The notes beneath the pieces are model-generated. The model was not told the origin of the DNA. It saw only the letters and a program-made list of their open reading frames with translations, and ran no database searches. DNA of 64,000 nucleotides, taken from positions 2,137,258-2,201,257 of the forward strand of contig NZ_OY782578.1 of assembly GCF_963677945.1 (NCBI RefSeq), read 5' to 3'. A program made the position numbers and the translations under genes. Positions 43,812 to 52,888 of this stretch are shown here, one piece after another (the stretch's first letter is position 1; every line of letters starts with the position of its first letter). Source of the stretch: an uncultured Bacteroides sp. (GTDB lineage: Bacteria; Bacteroidota; Bacteroidia; Bacteroidales; Bacteroidaceae).

Positions 43812-45527
43812 ATGAAACTATATAATAAAATTATTATATTATTGTCATTATGTATGGCAGTGACCTCTTGTCTTGATTTAGCTCCACAAGATCAATTAGC
43901 AGATGGTAATCTTTGGAAATCAGCAAGTGATTTTAAATATTTTGCTAACAATTTTTATGGCTGGACACGGGATTTTACCTCTTCAATAAATGATGCTCCT
44001 CATTCTGACTGGCGCTCTGATTTAATGACATCTAGTTCTGTTAATCAGTATAGCCATGGTAATAATCCTATTCCAACATCTGATGGTAATTATACTTCAA
44101 ATTATGCACATATTCGTCGAACTAATATATTATTGCAAAATGCTCTGACTTACGCAGGTAGTGAACCTATTAGCCAATATGTAGCTGAAGCCAAATTCTT
44201 TCGGGCATATTGTTATTTTGATTTAGTGCAGTTGTATGGTAATGCTATTATTGTAAAAGAACCTGTCGATATTAATTCTTCAGAGATGAATGCAGAACGT
44301 AATGATCGTGGGGAAGTGATAGATTTTATTATTCAAGATTTAGAGGATGCCGCTAATGACTTGCCTGTTTCTGTGTCATCAGATGACAACGGGCGATTAA
44401 CAAAATGGGCTGCTTATGCTTTTCTTTCTCGTGTTGCTTTATATGAAGGGACGTGGCAAAAGTTCAGAAATGGGGATGCTGATAGAGTAAAAAAACTACT
44501 TGATATAGCAGTTAGTTCCTCTAAAAGAGTAATTGATAGTGATAGTTATCAGTTGTTTAATCCAAAAGCATTAGATGATTATGCTTATAAATATTTGTTT
44601 ACTTTGGAAAACACACAGTCTAATCCCGCCAATTTAACCAAAAGTGATAATAAAGAGTATATTTTTTATCGTCGTCATGATGAGACAATTGCTCCGATTG
44701 GAACAAATATTACTCATGGTACATTAAAAAATGTAATGTACATTAATCGTAAATTCGTGAATATGTATCTTGGCAGTGATGGTCTACCTATAGATAAATC
44801 TACTAAATTTAAAGGGTATAGCACAATGACATCTGAGTTTGATAATAGAGATAATCGAATGAAAAATACATTGTTGGCTAATGGGGTATATTATTGGGCT
44901 AATAGTTCTACAGACAGTAGAATAGACTGGAAAGGTATGAGTGGTCAGGATGTATCACATGCTACAGCTTGTGATGTACGTACAGGAAGTGGTTATCAGA
45001 ATCAAAAATGGGCAACAGAACGTGAAGTGAAAGACACTTATGAAGGTTATGACTATCCGATTATACGTTATGCTGAAGTTCTATTAAATTATACAGAAGC
45101 TTTGTATGAACGTGATGGAGCTATTTCGGATGATGATTTAAATATATCATTGAACTTGGTTCGTTGTCGAATAAATTCTGATATGCCCAAATTGAGTAAT
45201 AACTTTGTTAATCAATATGGCCTTAGTATGCGTGAAGAAATTCGTCGTGAACGTACGATTGAGTTATTTGATGAAGGGTTTCGGATTGATGATTTAAAAC
45301 GTTGGAAAACTGCTGAAACAGAAATGCCAGAGGATATACTAGGTATAAAATGGACTGGAACAGAGTTTGCATCTAAATGGGGATCGGCATCTTCCATGAC
45401 TAAAAATTCAGATGGATGTTTAATAATGGAAAGTGGACGTTCTTGGGACAGTAAGAACTATTTATATCCAATACCTGCAGACCAATTGCAACTGAACTCT
45501 AAATTAGGACAAAATCCTGGATGGTAA
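43812..45527 (+). CDS. SusD-family glycan-binding lipoprotein 1
   Basis: The 571-residue protein has a lipobox (AVTSCLDL), a helical TPR-like N-terminal region (AEAKFFRAYCYFDLVQLYG), and the conserved C-terminal stretches RYAEVLLNYTEALYE, EIRRERTIELFDEGFR and LYPIPADQLQLN. It forms the lid on the SusC barrel. It starts 16 nt after susC, so the two are co-transcribed. Confidence 0.95.
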   Translation: MKLYNKIIILLSLCMAVTSCLDLAPQDQLADGNLWKSASDFKYFANNFYGWTRDFTSSINDAPHSDWRSDLMTSSSVNQYSHGNNPIPTSDGNYTSNYAHIRRTNILLQNALTYAGSEPISQYVAEAKFFRAYCYFDLVQLYGNAIIVKEPVDINSSEMNAERNDRGEVIDFIIQDLEDAANDLPVSVSSDDNGRLTKWAAYAFLSRVALYEGTWQKFRNGDADRVKKLLDIAVSSSKRVIDSDSYQLFNPKALDDYAYKYLFTLENTQSNPANLTKSDNKEYIFYRRHDETIAPIGTNITHGTLKNVMYINRKFVNMYLGSDGLPIDKSTKFKGYSTMTSEFDNRDNRMKNTLLANGVYYWANSSTDSRIDWKGMSGQDVSHATACDVRTGSGYQNQKWATEREVKDTYEGYDYPIIRYAEVLLNYTEALYERDGAISDDDLNISLNLVRCRINSDMPKLSNNFVNQYGLSMREEIRRERTIELFDEGFRIDDLKRWKTAETEMPEDILGIKWTGTEFASKWGSASSMTKNSDGCLIMESGRSWDSKNYLYPIPADQLQLNSKLGQNPGW

Positions 45528-45559
45528 TAATTAACAGATAACTATTTAAATGCAATAAT

Positions 45560-47062
45560 ATGAACAATATAAAATATATCTTAGGAATCTTGTTTACAGC
45601 TTCTTTAAGCATGATTTCTTGTGTTGATGATAAGGATTTAGGATCTGTTATGACAGAGTCATTTCCAATATCTTCTATAACGATTAGCTCAACAGATTAT
45701 GATACTGAAGGAGATACAATTTGTATGTTGAAAAATCAAACATTACGATTGACATGGATAACAAAACCTGATAATGTTACAGATCCCAACGTAGCATGGA
45801 CCTCTACTTATGATTCAATTGCAAAAGTTACTAATAATGAAAGCAAGAATGCGACAGTATCAACAGGTAATAATTTGGGAATAACAACTTTAATGGTTAC
45901 TCCAGAAATAGGTTTTGGAAGTTCAGCTTCAACTCCAGCAAAAATTATTAAGGTGGTAGATCATTTTACTTATATAAATTCTCTTTCTATAACAAATGTT
46001 CCAACTAAAGATATAGCTATTGGTGATAACTATAAATTAGCAACAAGCTGTATCCCGTCAAATGCAACATTTAAACGTTATAAATGGATTAGTAGTGATC
46101 CTACCGTAGCAACAGTTGATAATAATGGTACTGTTACAGGAATATCGATTGGTAAAGTAACTATAACAGCTACAGCAAACGACTTAAATCCTGAAACTCC
46201 AGCTTCAATATCAGCACAGGTCAGTGTTAAGAAAGTTATTCCAATTGTAGGTATGGAGTTAGTTACTGAAGATGAAATGTCTCAATTAGGCTATGGTGAA
46301 TATTATCAGATTCAATACAAACTGACCCCTGCGGATGCGACATCTTCTTTGATGACTTGGGCAAGCGATAATGTGAGCATTGCTTCTGTTGATGAAAATG
46401 GATTAGTTCACGTAAATAGTCTAACAAATGGTTCTGCTGTAATAACTGCAACGTATAAAAATATATCAAAATCTGTTACACTGACAGTTGCAGAAGGTCG
46501 TTTGTGGTATTCATTTGCTAATTCTCTGGCTCCATGGGCTGTTGGAAATAGTGCAACTTATACATCAAATGGCATAAAAACAATTGTTCAAATGGGTAAA
46601 AGTGGTACAAAATATCGTGGAGATTTATCATTAGTTACAAATGGATCAGGGAAAAATCTAACAATTACTCCAAATACTTATAGATATTTAGCTATTAAAA
46701 TAAGACCATCATCTAAATTAGTTGCGGGAACAAATAGTGCAGGAACTATAAAATTAGAATTATATGATAACCCTCAAACTATTGGTTATAATAATTTAGG
46801 AACAGTTAGCTCTGCCAATAATTCATATTCTATTTTAAATGGAAGTAGTATATCGGTAACAGATCCTAATGTTATTTATTATGATTTGAAAGCTAAATAT
46901 GATAAAGTGAATCCAACAGACTGGTCGAAATTTAATTTAGTACAGTTCAAATTTGTAATTGCTGATTATTTAGATCCTGCTACAAATTATGATATTTATT
47001 GGATTCGTACATTTAAAACTTTGGATGAATTGAATACCTATGTTAATAATGAAAATAAGTAA
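45560..47062 (+). CDS. Surface lipoprotein with Ig-like (Big_2) domains, likely SGBP
   Basis: The 500-residue protein has a lipobox (SMISCVDD). It then has Big_2-type Ig-like domains around residues 25-130, 135-225 and 226-310, with typical AVTWTS-like pieces (KWISSDPTVATVDNNG, GTVTGISIGKVTITATA, VSIASVDENGLV). The C-terminal beta-sandwich of about 185 residues (LWYSFANSLAPWAVGN onward) resembles DUF4979/CBM-like modules. Its position after SusD suits a surface glycan-binding protein. It follows by 32 nt and precedes the lyase gene by 3 nt. Confidence 0.8.
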   Translation: MNNIKYILGILFTASLSMISCVDDKDLGSVMTESFPISSITISSTDYDTEGDTICMLKNQTLRLTWITKPDNVTDPNVAWTSTYDSIAKVTNNESKNATVSTGNNLGITTLMVTPEIGFGSSASTPAKIIKVVDHFTYINSLSITNVPTKDIAIGDNYKLATSCIPSNATFKRYKWISSDPTVATVDNNGTVTGISIGKVTITATANDLNPETPASISAQVSVKKVIPIVGMELVTEDEMSQLGYGEYYQIQYKLTPADATSSLMTWASDNVSIASVDENGLVHVNSLTNGSAVITATYKNISKSVTLTVAEGRLWYSFANSLAPWAVGNSATYTSNGIKTIVQMGKSGTKYRGDLSLVTNGSGKNLTITPNTYRYLAIKIRPSSKLVAGTNSAGTIKLELYDNPQTIGYNNLGTVSSANNSYSILNGSSISVTDPNVIYYDLKAKYDKVNPTDWSKFNLVQFKFVIADYLDPATNYDIYWIRTFKTLDELNTYVNNENK

Positions 47063-47065
47063 ACT

Positions 47066-48457
47066 ATGAAAAATACACAATTTAAAAAAATTATAGCTGC
47101 TACAGCATACTTGATATTTTCTATCTCATTTTTTGCTTGTAGTGAAATAAAGGATGGTTATAGTGATATTGATAATTGGCCTGAAGTTAAAGATTACAAT
47201 TCAAAATTGGCTCATCCCTGTATGTTACATACTGAGTCTGATTTTGCTTTTGTAAAGGATAAGGTATCTGCTGGAATTCAACCTTGGGCAAATGCTTTCG
47301 CTCATCTTGAATCTAGCAAGCATGCTCAGAGTTCGTGGACTGCAAATCCTGTGAAATTATTAGCACGTCTAGATTATAATAACTGGCACGAGAAATATCC
47401 TAATGATTATAGTAACTATACAAATCTTATGTATGATGCTGCATCTGCATATCAATTAGCACTGCGCTGGAAAATTTCTGGTGATGAACAGTTTGCTAAA
47501 GCGGCTGTACTTATTCTTAATTCATGGGCTAGTACATGTACAGGTTACATTGTTGACAGCAATCGAAATTTCATAGATCCTAATGAATATTTAATTGCAA
47601 TTCAAATTTATCAATTGGCGAATGCAGCAGAAATATTGCGTACATACAAAGGATGGACAAGTGCTGAATTTTCAAAATATAAAACGTGGATGGTTGATGT
47701 GTTTTATTCTCAAGCATCAAAGTTCTTGAGTTTGCATAATGGAGTTACGTGTCCTCTTCATTATTGGTTAAACTGGGATTTAGCTCAAATGACAGCTGTT
47801 TTGTCAATTGGTATTTTGACAGATGATAATTATAAAATTAATGAGGCTATTCAATATTTCAAATTTGGTGTTGGTTCGGGAAATATAGAAAATGCAGTTC
47901 CTTTTGTACATAAAGATCCTGATAGTGATGAGACTTTGGGACAATGTCAAGAATCTGGACGAGATCAGGGACACGCAACTCTTTGCGTAAGTTTAATCGG
48001 AGTATTCTGTCAAATGGCCAAAAATATAGGTGAAGATGTATTTACTTATGATAATGATCGTGTCCTTTCAATGTGTGAGTATGTGGGTAAGTATAATTAT
48101 GGTGAAATAGAAACAGGTAGTGTCAGTAATAGCTGGACTTTGAGTAACTTTAAATATGATATTTCTAAGTTACCTTACTCTACATATGAGAATTGTACAG
48201 GAAATAGTTGGCCAAGCATGTCGTATGAAGAACATAAAAGTAATAATGATACCCGTGGTTCAGTTCGTCCTTCATGGGAATTAATCCATCGTTTGGCTGC
48301 TGATTATAAGTTATCGAATATTTATACAGAAATGTGGGTGAATAAAATGCGTGAAAATGCTACTCGTGGATATAGTGATGGAGGGGCTCCCGACTATGGT
48401 CGTAATAGTGGTGGTTACGACCAGTTAGGATGGGGTACACTTATGTTTGCTAAATAG
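47066..48457 (+). CDS. Alginate-lyase-fold lipoprotein (PL5/PL38-like)
   Basis: The 463-residue protein has a lipobox (SFFACSEI) and an (alpha/alpha) toroid of the Alginate_lyase type: YDAASAYQLALRWKISGDE, CPLHYWLNWDLAQMTAVLS, QCQESGRDQGHATLCVSLIG and ENCTGNSWPSM. The pattern N-W-D and E-S-G-R-D-Q-G-H suits lyases acting on glucuronate or mannuronate chains; PL38 (glucuronan-type) or PL5 are the nearest by eye, but no family assignment is certain. It follows the Ig-like surface protein gene by 3 nt and is the last gene of the first SusCD operon. Confidence 0.75.
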   Translation: MKNTQFKKIIAATAYLIFSISFFACSEIKDGYSDIDNWPEVKDYNSKLAHPCMLHTESDFAFVKDKVSAGIQPWANAFAHLESSKHAQSSWTANPVKLLARLDYNNWHEKYPNDYSNYTNLMYDAASAYQLALRWKISGDEQFAKAAVLILNSWASTCTGYIVDSNRNFIDPNEYLIAIQIYQLANAAEILRTYKGWTSAEFSKYKTWMVDVFYSQASKFLSLHNGVTCPLHYWLNWDLAQMTAVLSIGILTDDNYKINEAIQYFKFGVGSGNIENAVPFVHKDPDSDETLGQCQESGRDQGHATLCVSLIGVFCQMAKNIGEDVFTYDNDRVLSMCEYVGKYNYGEIETGSVSNSWTLSNFKYDISKLPYSTYENCTGNSWPSMSYEEHKSNNDTRGSVRPSWELIHRLAADYKLSNIYTEMWVNKMRENATRGYSDGGAPDYGRNSGGYDQLGWGTLMFAK

Positions 48458-48466
48458 ATATTTTAT

Positions 48467-48556
48467 AAAAGGGGTTGTTCAAAAAGTGAATTGACTTCCA
48501 AAAGTTCTTTGCCTAACTTTTGGGGTGAACTTCAAAATTGAAACAACCCTTTTTTA
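48467..48556 (+). terminator. Long hairpin terminator after the first SusCD operon
   Basis: AAAAGGGGTTGTT pairs with the AACAACCCTTTT side, with one extra G in the stem. In the middle CCAAAAGTT / AACTTTTGG closes an 8-nt loop. The sides are partly unpaired. A T-run follows. The rest of the gap (48557-48774) has no gene. Confidence 0.7.
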
Positions 48557-48774
48557 TGCCTTTTTATTCGGGTCTCTTTCTGAGAGCGTTTTAATATATT
48601 TAATTTCCAGAGACTTTATTTTTTAGACAGCCTTTTTATATCTTTTTTGATACTCTTTTTTTGCTTAAAAAGATCGATATTAGATATAAATCCAGAAAGC
48701 ACTTTATTCAACTTTTGATGTTTCTAAGTTTGATGATACTTTTTATTTGTTATTTTATATATCTGTTAGTGCAA

Positions 48775-49975
48775 TATAATTATTTGAGACTATCTGTGTA
48801 CTATGCTTAAATTACAAATAATCAAGTGTTTATATGTAATTGTGTCTTATGAAATGGTATGAGATGTATTGGCCTTTATTAACTCTTGCTTTCTTTTTTT
48901 TACTCTCTATATTTGCTTCCGTAAAGCATAACTTTATTAAAGCTAATATTATGGAAAGTACATTAAACAACTCTGATCGTCTCATTGAACGTTCGTACAA
49001 TGATTATCATCAAACCATACTTAATTATATTACTTATAGAATTAATCATAAGTATGATGCTGAGGATTTAGCACAAGATGTATTTATCCGTTTGATCGAT
49101 TATAAGTTGATGTTAAGAGAAGAAACAGTTAAATACTTCCTTTTTACGATTGCACGTAATATTATAATCGATTACCTCCGCCGTTACTATAAAAAGCAAG
49201 AAATTACTTCGTACATATATGATCATGCGGTAACGTATACAAATGAGACTGAACCTAATTTTCATGCAAAAGAAATTCTTTTCCTTGAGAAGAATAAACT
49301 TCAGTCATTCCCTTCCCAGCGTAAGACAATATATATCATGAATCGCTTTTATGAAAAGTCTACCGGAGAAATAGCAGAAGAACTGAACTTAAGTAAACGT
49401 ACTGTAGAAAATCATTTAATGATAGGAAGAAAAGTAATGCGTAACTATATTAAACAATGCATCTAAAAATCAACCAATAAATTTATATTATATGAAAGAA
49501 GCTTATGGACAATGAATCTAAACAGAGCAAATGTAGCCGGAAAAGGCAATTAAATGGAGAAATTTCTCCGAGAGTTTTTTTAATGAGAAAATATTTCATA
49601 TTTTGTTAACACTTAAATATTTATTTATGAAACAATCGGATCAGAAAAAGAAGGCAAACAATAGTCTTCTATCTAAAATGATTTTAGCATGTATGCTGAT
49701 GCTTATTGCTTCTGTTGCAGCCTTTGCACAGAATACAAAAGTAACAGGTACTGTAACAGATGAAAAAGGAGAACCTATTATTGGTGCCAGTATTTTTGTT
49801 AAAGGGACATCAACTGGAACTATAACTGATGTTGAGGGCAATTTTACAGTAAATGCTCCGGCAAAAGGTAAACTGGTAGTCTCATACATTGGTTATGTAA
49901 AACAAGAAGTTACTATAACAGGTAATAAAGTAAAGATATCTTTGAAGGAAGATGCACAGACATTAGATGAAGTTG
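48775..49975. repeat. Direct repeat, copy 2 (ECF sigma + leader + 5' susC)
   Basis: Partner of 39757-40955. Differences in the sigma coding part are confined to the second half and are all silent. The leader between sigma and susC differs at only a few positions, except in a short stretch before the susC start. Both leaders keep the palindrome GAGAAATTTCTC (40538 and 49557) and a seven-codon ORF (MKEAYVQ / MKEAYGQ). Confidence 0.9.
48849..49466 (+). CDS. ECF-type sigma factor, copy 2
   Basis: The 205-residue product is identical in sequence to that of copy 1, including the hydrophobic N-terminal extension. About 13 codons differ silently, so the two genes are not a brand-new duplicate. Either gene conversion (first half) plus selection (second half), or strong selection alone, has kept them equal. 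No anti-sigma gene is adjacent. It precedes the second susC by 160 nt. Both sigma proteins should recognise the same promoter and thus co-activate both SusCD operons. Confidence 0.85.
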   Translation: MKWYEMYWPLLTLAFFFLLSIFASVKHNFIKANIMESTLNNSDRLIERSYNDYHQTILNYITYRINHKYDAEDLAQDVFIRLIDYKLMLREETVKYFLFTIARNIIIDYLRRYYKKQEITSYIYDHAVTYTNETEPNFHAKEILFLEKNKLQSFPSQRKTIYIMNRFYEKSTGEIAEELNLSKRTVENHLMIGRKVMRNYIKQCI

Positions 49976-52863
49976 TAGTTGTGGGTTATGGTGTACAGAA
50001 GAAAGCAACTCTTTCCGGTTCTGTTGCTCAGGTAATGGGAGATGAGGTATTGAAAGGTAAAGCTACACAGAGTATGGCATCTGCATTGCAAGGTACTATC
50101 CCAGGCTTAACTATTACACGTACATCTTCTCGTCCGGGTAATGAAGGTACCGATATAACATTACGTGGTGGTATTTCTGTTAATGCTACAGATCCAATGA
50201 TTTTGATTGATGGCGTTGAGGCTTATCAATGGGAACTTTCTCAAATCAATCCAAACGATGTAGAAAGTATTTCTGTATTGAAGGATGCTGCTGCTGCAAT
50301 TTATGGTACAAAGGCTGGTGCTGGTGTAATTCTAGTAACAACTAAACGTGGTAAGGAAGGTAGAGTGAAGGTTACTTATTCTGGTAGTGTTCACACAAAT
50401 GTTGTAGGTAATAAATTCCCTGTTGCTGATGGTCAGACTTGGTCACAAATGTTATGTCATGCTACGGAAAACGATGCTTATGCTTTATTAGACAAGAATG
50501 GTAATCCACAATATAGCTGGTGGATGTGGCCGGAAGATATTTGGAGAAAGATGGCTGCAGGAGAAAGATATGAAGGTGTTGTTGCTGGCGTATGGCGTGT
50601 ACTTGACCCTTCTTCTGATCAGTTTGATGCTGTTTATGGCAATACCTGGGGACAATCTCATAATATTAATATCTCGGGTGGTACTGACAAACTGAAAGTA
50701 ATGACTTCTTTGGGTTATGCCAAGGACCGCTCATTGGTAGATCTTGTTTATGATGGTCAGCAGAAATACAACTTCCGTACCAATGCCGATTATAAAGTAA
50801 ATGATTGGGTTAAAACAGAATTCAATGTTTCTTATGATAAACGTATTACAGATGTTCCTACTCAAGGTGTAGGTAATGGTATTCAGGACTTCTATATCTT
50901 CCCTTTGTATAATAGTTATGGACAATTTTATGATACATTTGGTAACAACAACTTGTTAGCGAAATTGGTTGAAGGTGGCCGTACAAAAAGTACAGAAGAA
51001 ATTCTTCGTTTAGGTGGAAAAGTAACTTTGGATCTTGCTAAATTAACAAAAGGTCTTACAGTATCGGGAAGTGCAAATGTGCGTCTTCGTAAACACTGGG
51101 AAGTAGCACGTCAGAACAAAGTAACAATGTATGACTGGTCGGGTGAAACAACTACTGCAAGTGGAAATCCTGATTATTCCTTGGGTACAGGTTCTATTAA
51201 GAGTCAGACTACAGATGCAAACTGCTGGGTAAAAAATACCTATGAAGATGTACTTTATCAAACATATAATGCATTCGTGAATTATAACCGTGAATTTGCA
51301 GGACATAATATCGGTTTAATGGCTGGTATTACAGGTGAAAAAACTCACTACCAGAAACTTTATGGCTATCGTCAGAATATGTCATCAAATGATTTGGATG
51401 ATATCAATCTTGGTGATGCAACTACAGCTCAGGCCACTGGTGGTAGTAATGATGTTGGAATGATCTCTTACTTGGGACGTTTGAATTACGATTATAAAGG
51501 AATCTATTTATTAGAAGGTTTGTTCCGTCGTGATGGTTCTTCTAAATTCTCTAAAGATAATCGTTGGGCTAATTTTGCAGGAGTTTCTGCTGGTGTTCGT
51601 TTCTCTGAATTTAATTTCATTAAGGATCTTGGTATTTTTGATAACTTAAAACTCCGTGCTTCCTACGGTGAAACCGGTTCGCAAACTGGTATTGGTAATT
51701 ATGACTATATTTCATCTATTTCTACAGGTACTACGATCTTTGGATATAACGGAGCAAAATATACTACAGCATATGTTAATGGTATGACTTCCTCAAACCG
51801 TACCTGGGAACGTGTTGGAACAACAAACTTTGGTCTTGATTTTACAGTATTGAAGAATCGTTTATCAGGAACATTTGAATATTATATCCGTGAAAACAAA
51901 GGTATGTTGATTTCTATGACATATCCTCAGACACTTGGTGCGTCTGCTCCAAAAACTAACAATGGTAACTTCCAGGCTAAAGGTTGGGAATTATCTCTGA
52001 ACTGGAATGATAAGATTGGCGAGGACTTTAAATATCGTGTAGGAGTAACTTTGGCTGATGCTAAAACAGAAATTACAGAATACTCGGGTGCTGTTGCTAT
52101 TTCTAATGGAATGAATAATAAAGTTGGTGCCTCTTCATTTATTCAAGGAAAACCATTGAACTCACTTTATGTTTATAAAACAGATGGTTATCTTCAAACT
52201 CAGGATGAGGTAAATGCTTACTATACTGCAATAACTCAGAAATCTGGCGGTATTCATCCTACTCAGGGAACTTCAAACCAGTTAACTCCTGGATGCGTGA
52301 AAAAAGTAGACTTAAATGCTGATGGCAGAATAACTACAGACGACCTTTATTACTATGGTGATGCCAATCCACATTACCAGTTCGGTATTAACTTGGGTGC
52401 AAATTATAAAAACTTTGACTTTTCAATGTTTATTCAAGGTGTTGGTCAGCAATATATTGCTCGTGAAGGTCAGCTAGCTTCTCCCTGGTACAGTGGATGG
52501 ACAAACCAGAATGCAACATTTTGGGGAAATACCTGGACTGCAGATAATACAGATGCCCGTTACCCAATTATGTCTCGTAACGGTAGCCGTAACAACTGGA
52601 ACTATAAACAATATAATGACATAAACATCAGTAATTGTTGGTATGCACGTGCTAAGAATGTTGTTTTAGGTTATACTTTGCCAAAGAGTTTGATTCGTCG
52701 TGCTTCTATTGAAAACCTTCGTTTCTATATTTCTGCAGACAACTTGTTTGAGTTTTCTAATGTAAAAGATGGTTTTGATCCAGAGAGTAAAGCTGCAACC
52801 GGACAAGGAAATGTGGATGTTTATGCACGTACAATCTCATTCGGTGTAGATCTGACATTTTAA
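49627..52863 (+). CDS. SusC-family TonB-dependent outer-membrane transporter 2
   Basis: The 1078-residue protein has almost the same first 115 residues as transporter 1 (signal peptide ending SVAAFAQ and the carboxypeptidase-D-like domain). It then diverges strongly from the TonB-box region (LDEVVVVGYGVQKK) on: plug (SISVLKDAAAAIYGTKAGAG) and barrel ending FGVDLTF. No STN domain is present. The divergent barrel suggests a different import substrate or linkage under the same control. Confidence 0.95.
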   Translation: MKQSDQKKKANNSLLSKMILACMLMLIASVAAFAQNTKVTGTVTDEKGEPIIGASIFVKGTSTGTITDVEGNFTVNAPAKGKLVVSYIGYVKQEVTITGNKVKISLKEDAQTLDEVVVVGYGVQKKATLSGSVAQVMGDEVLKGKATQSMASALQGTIPGLTITRTSSRPGNEGTDITLRGGISVNATDPMILIDGVEAYQWELSQINPNDVESISVLKDAAAAIYGTKAGAGVILVTTKRGKEGRVKVTYSGSVHTNVVGNKFPVADGQTWSQMLCHATENDAYALLDKNGNPQYSWWMWPEDIWRKMAAGERYEGVVAGVWRVLDPSSDQFDAVYGNTWGQSHNINISGGTDKLKVMTSLGYAKDRSLVDLVYDGQQKYNFRTNADYKVNDWVKTEFNVSYDKRITDVPTQGVGNGIQDFYIFPLYNSYGQFYDTFGNNNLLAKLVEGGRTKSTEEILRLGGKVTLDLAKLTKGLTVSGSANVRLRKHWEVARQNKVTMYDWSGETTTASGNPDYSLGTGSIKSQTTDANCWVKNTYEDVLYQTYNAFVNYNREFAGHNIGLMAGITGEKTHYQKLYGYRQNMSSNDLDDINLGDATTAQATGGSNDVGMISYLGRLNYDYKGIYLLEGLFRRDGSSKFSKDNRWANFAGVSAGVRFSEFNFIKDLGIFDNLKLRASYGETGSQTGIGNYDYISSISTGTTIFGYNGAKYTTAYVNGMTSSNRTWERVGTTNFGLDFTVLKNRLSGTFEYYIRENKGMLISMTYPQTLGASAPKTNNGNFQAKGWELSLNWNDKIGEDFKYRVGVTLADAKTEITEYSGAVAISNGMNNKVGASSFIQGKPLNSLYVYKTDGYLQTQDEVNAYYTAITQKSGGIHPTQGTSNQLTPGCVKKVDLNADGRITTDDLYYYGDANPHYQFGINLGANYKNFDFSMFIQGVGQQYIAREGQLASPWYSGWTNQNATFWGNTWTADNTDARYPIMSRNGSRNNWNYKQYNDINISNCWYARAKNVVLGYTLPKSLIRRASIENLRFYISADNLFEFSNVKDGFDPESKAATGQGNVDVYARTISFGVDLTF

Positions 52864-52888
52864 TGTTTAACCTCACAATTAATAACGT

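Noticed and set aside
39757-49975. Insertion sequence or transposon as the cause of the duplicated module
   Set aside because: No transposase ORF or terminal inverted repeats flank either copy.
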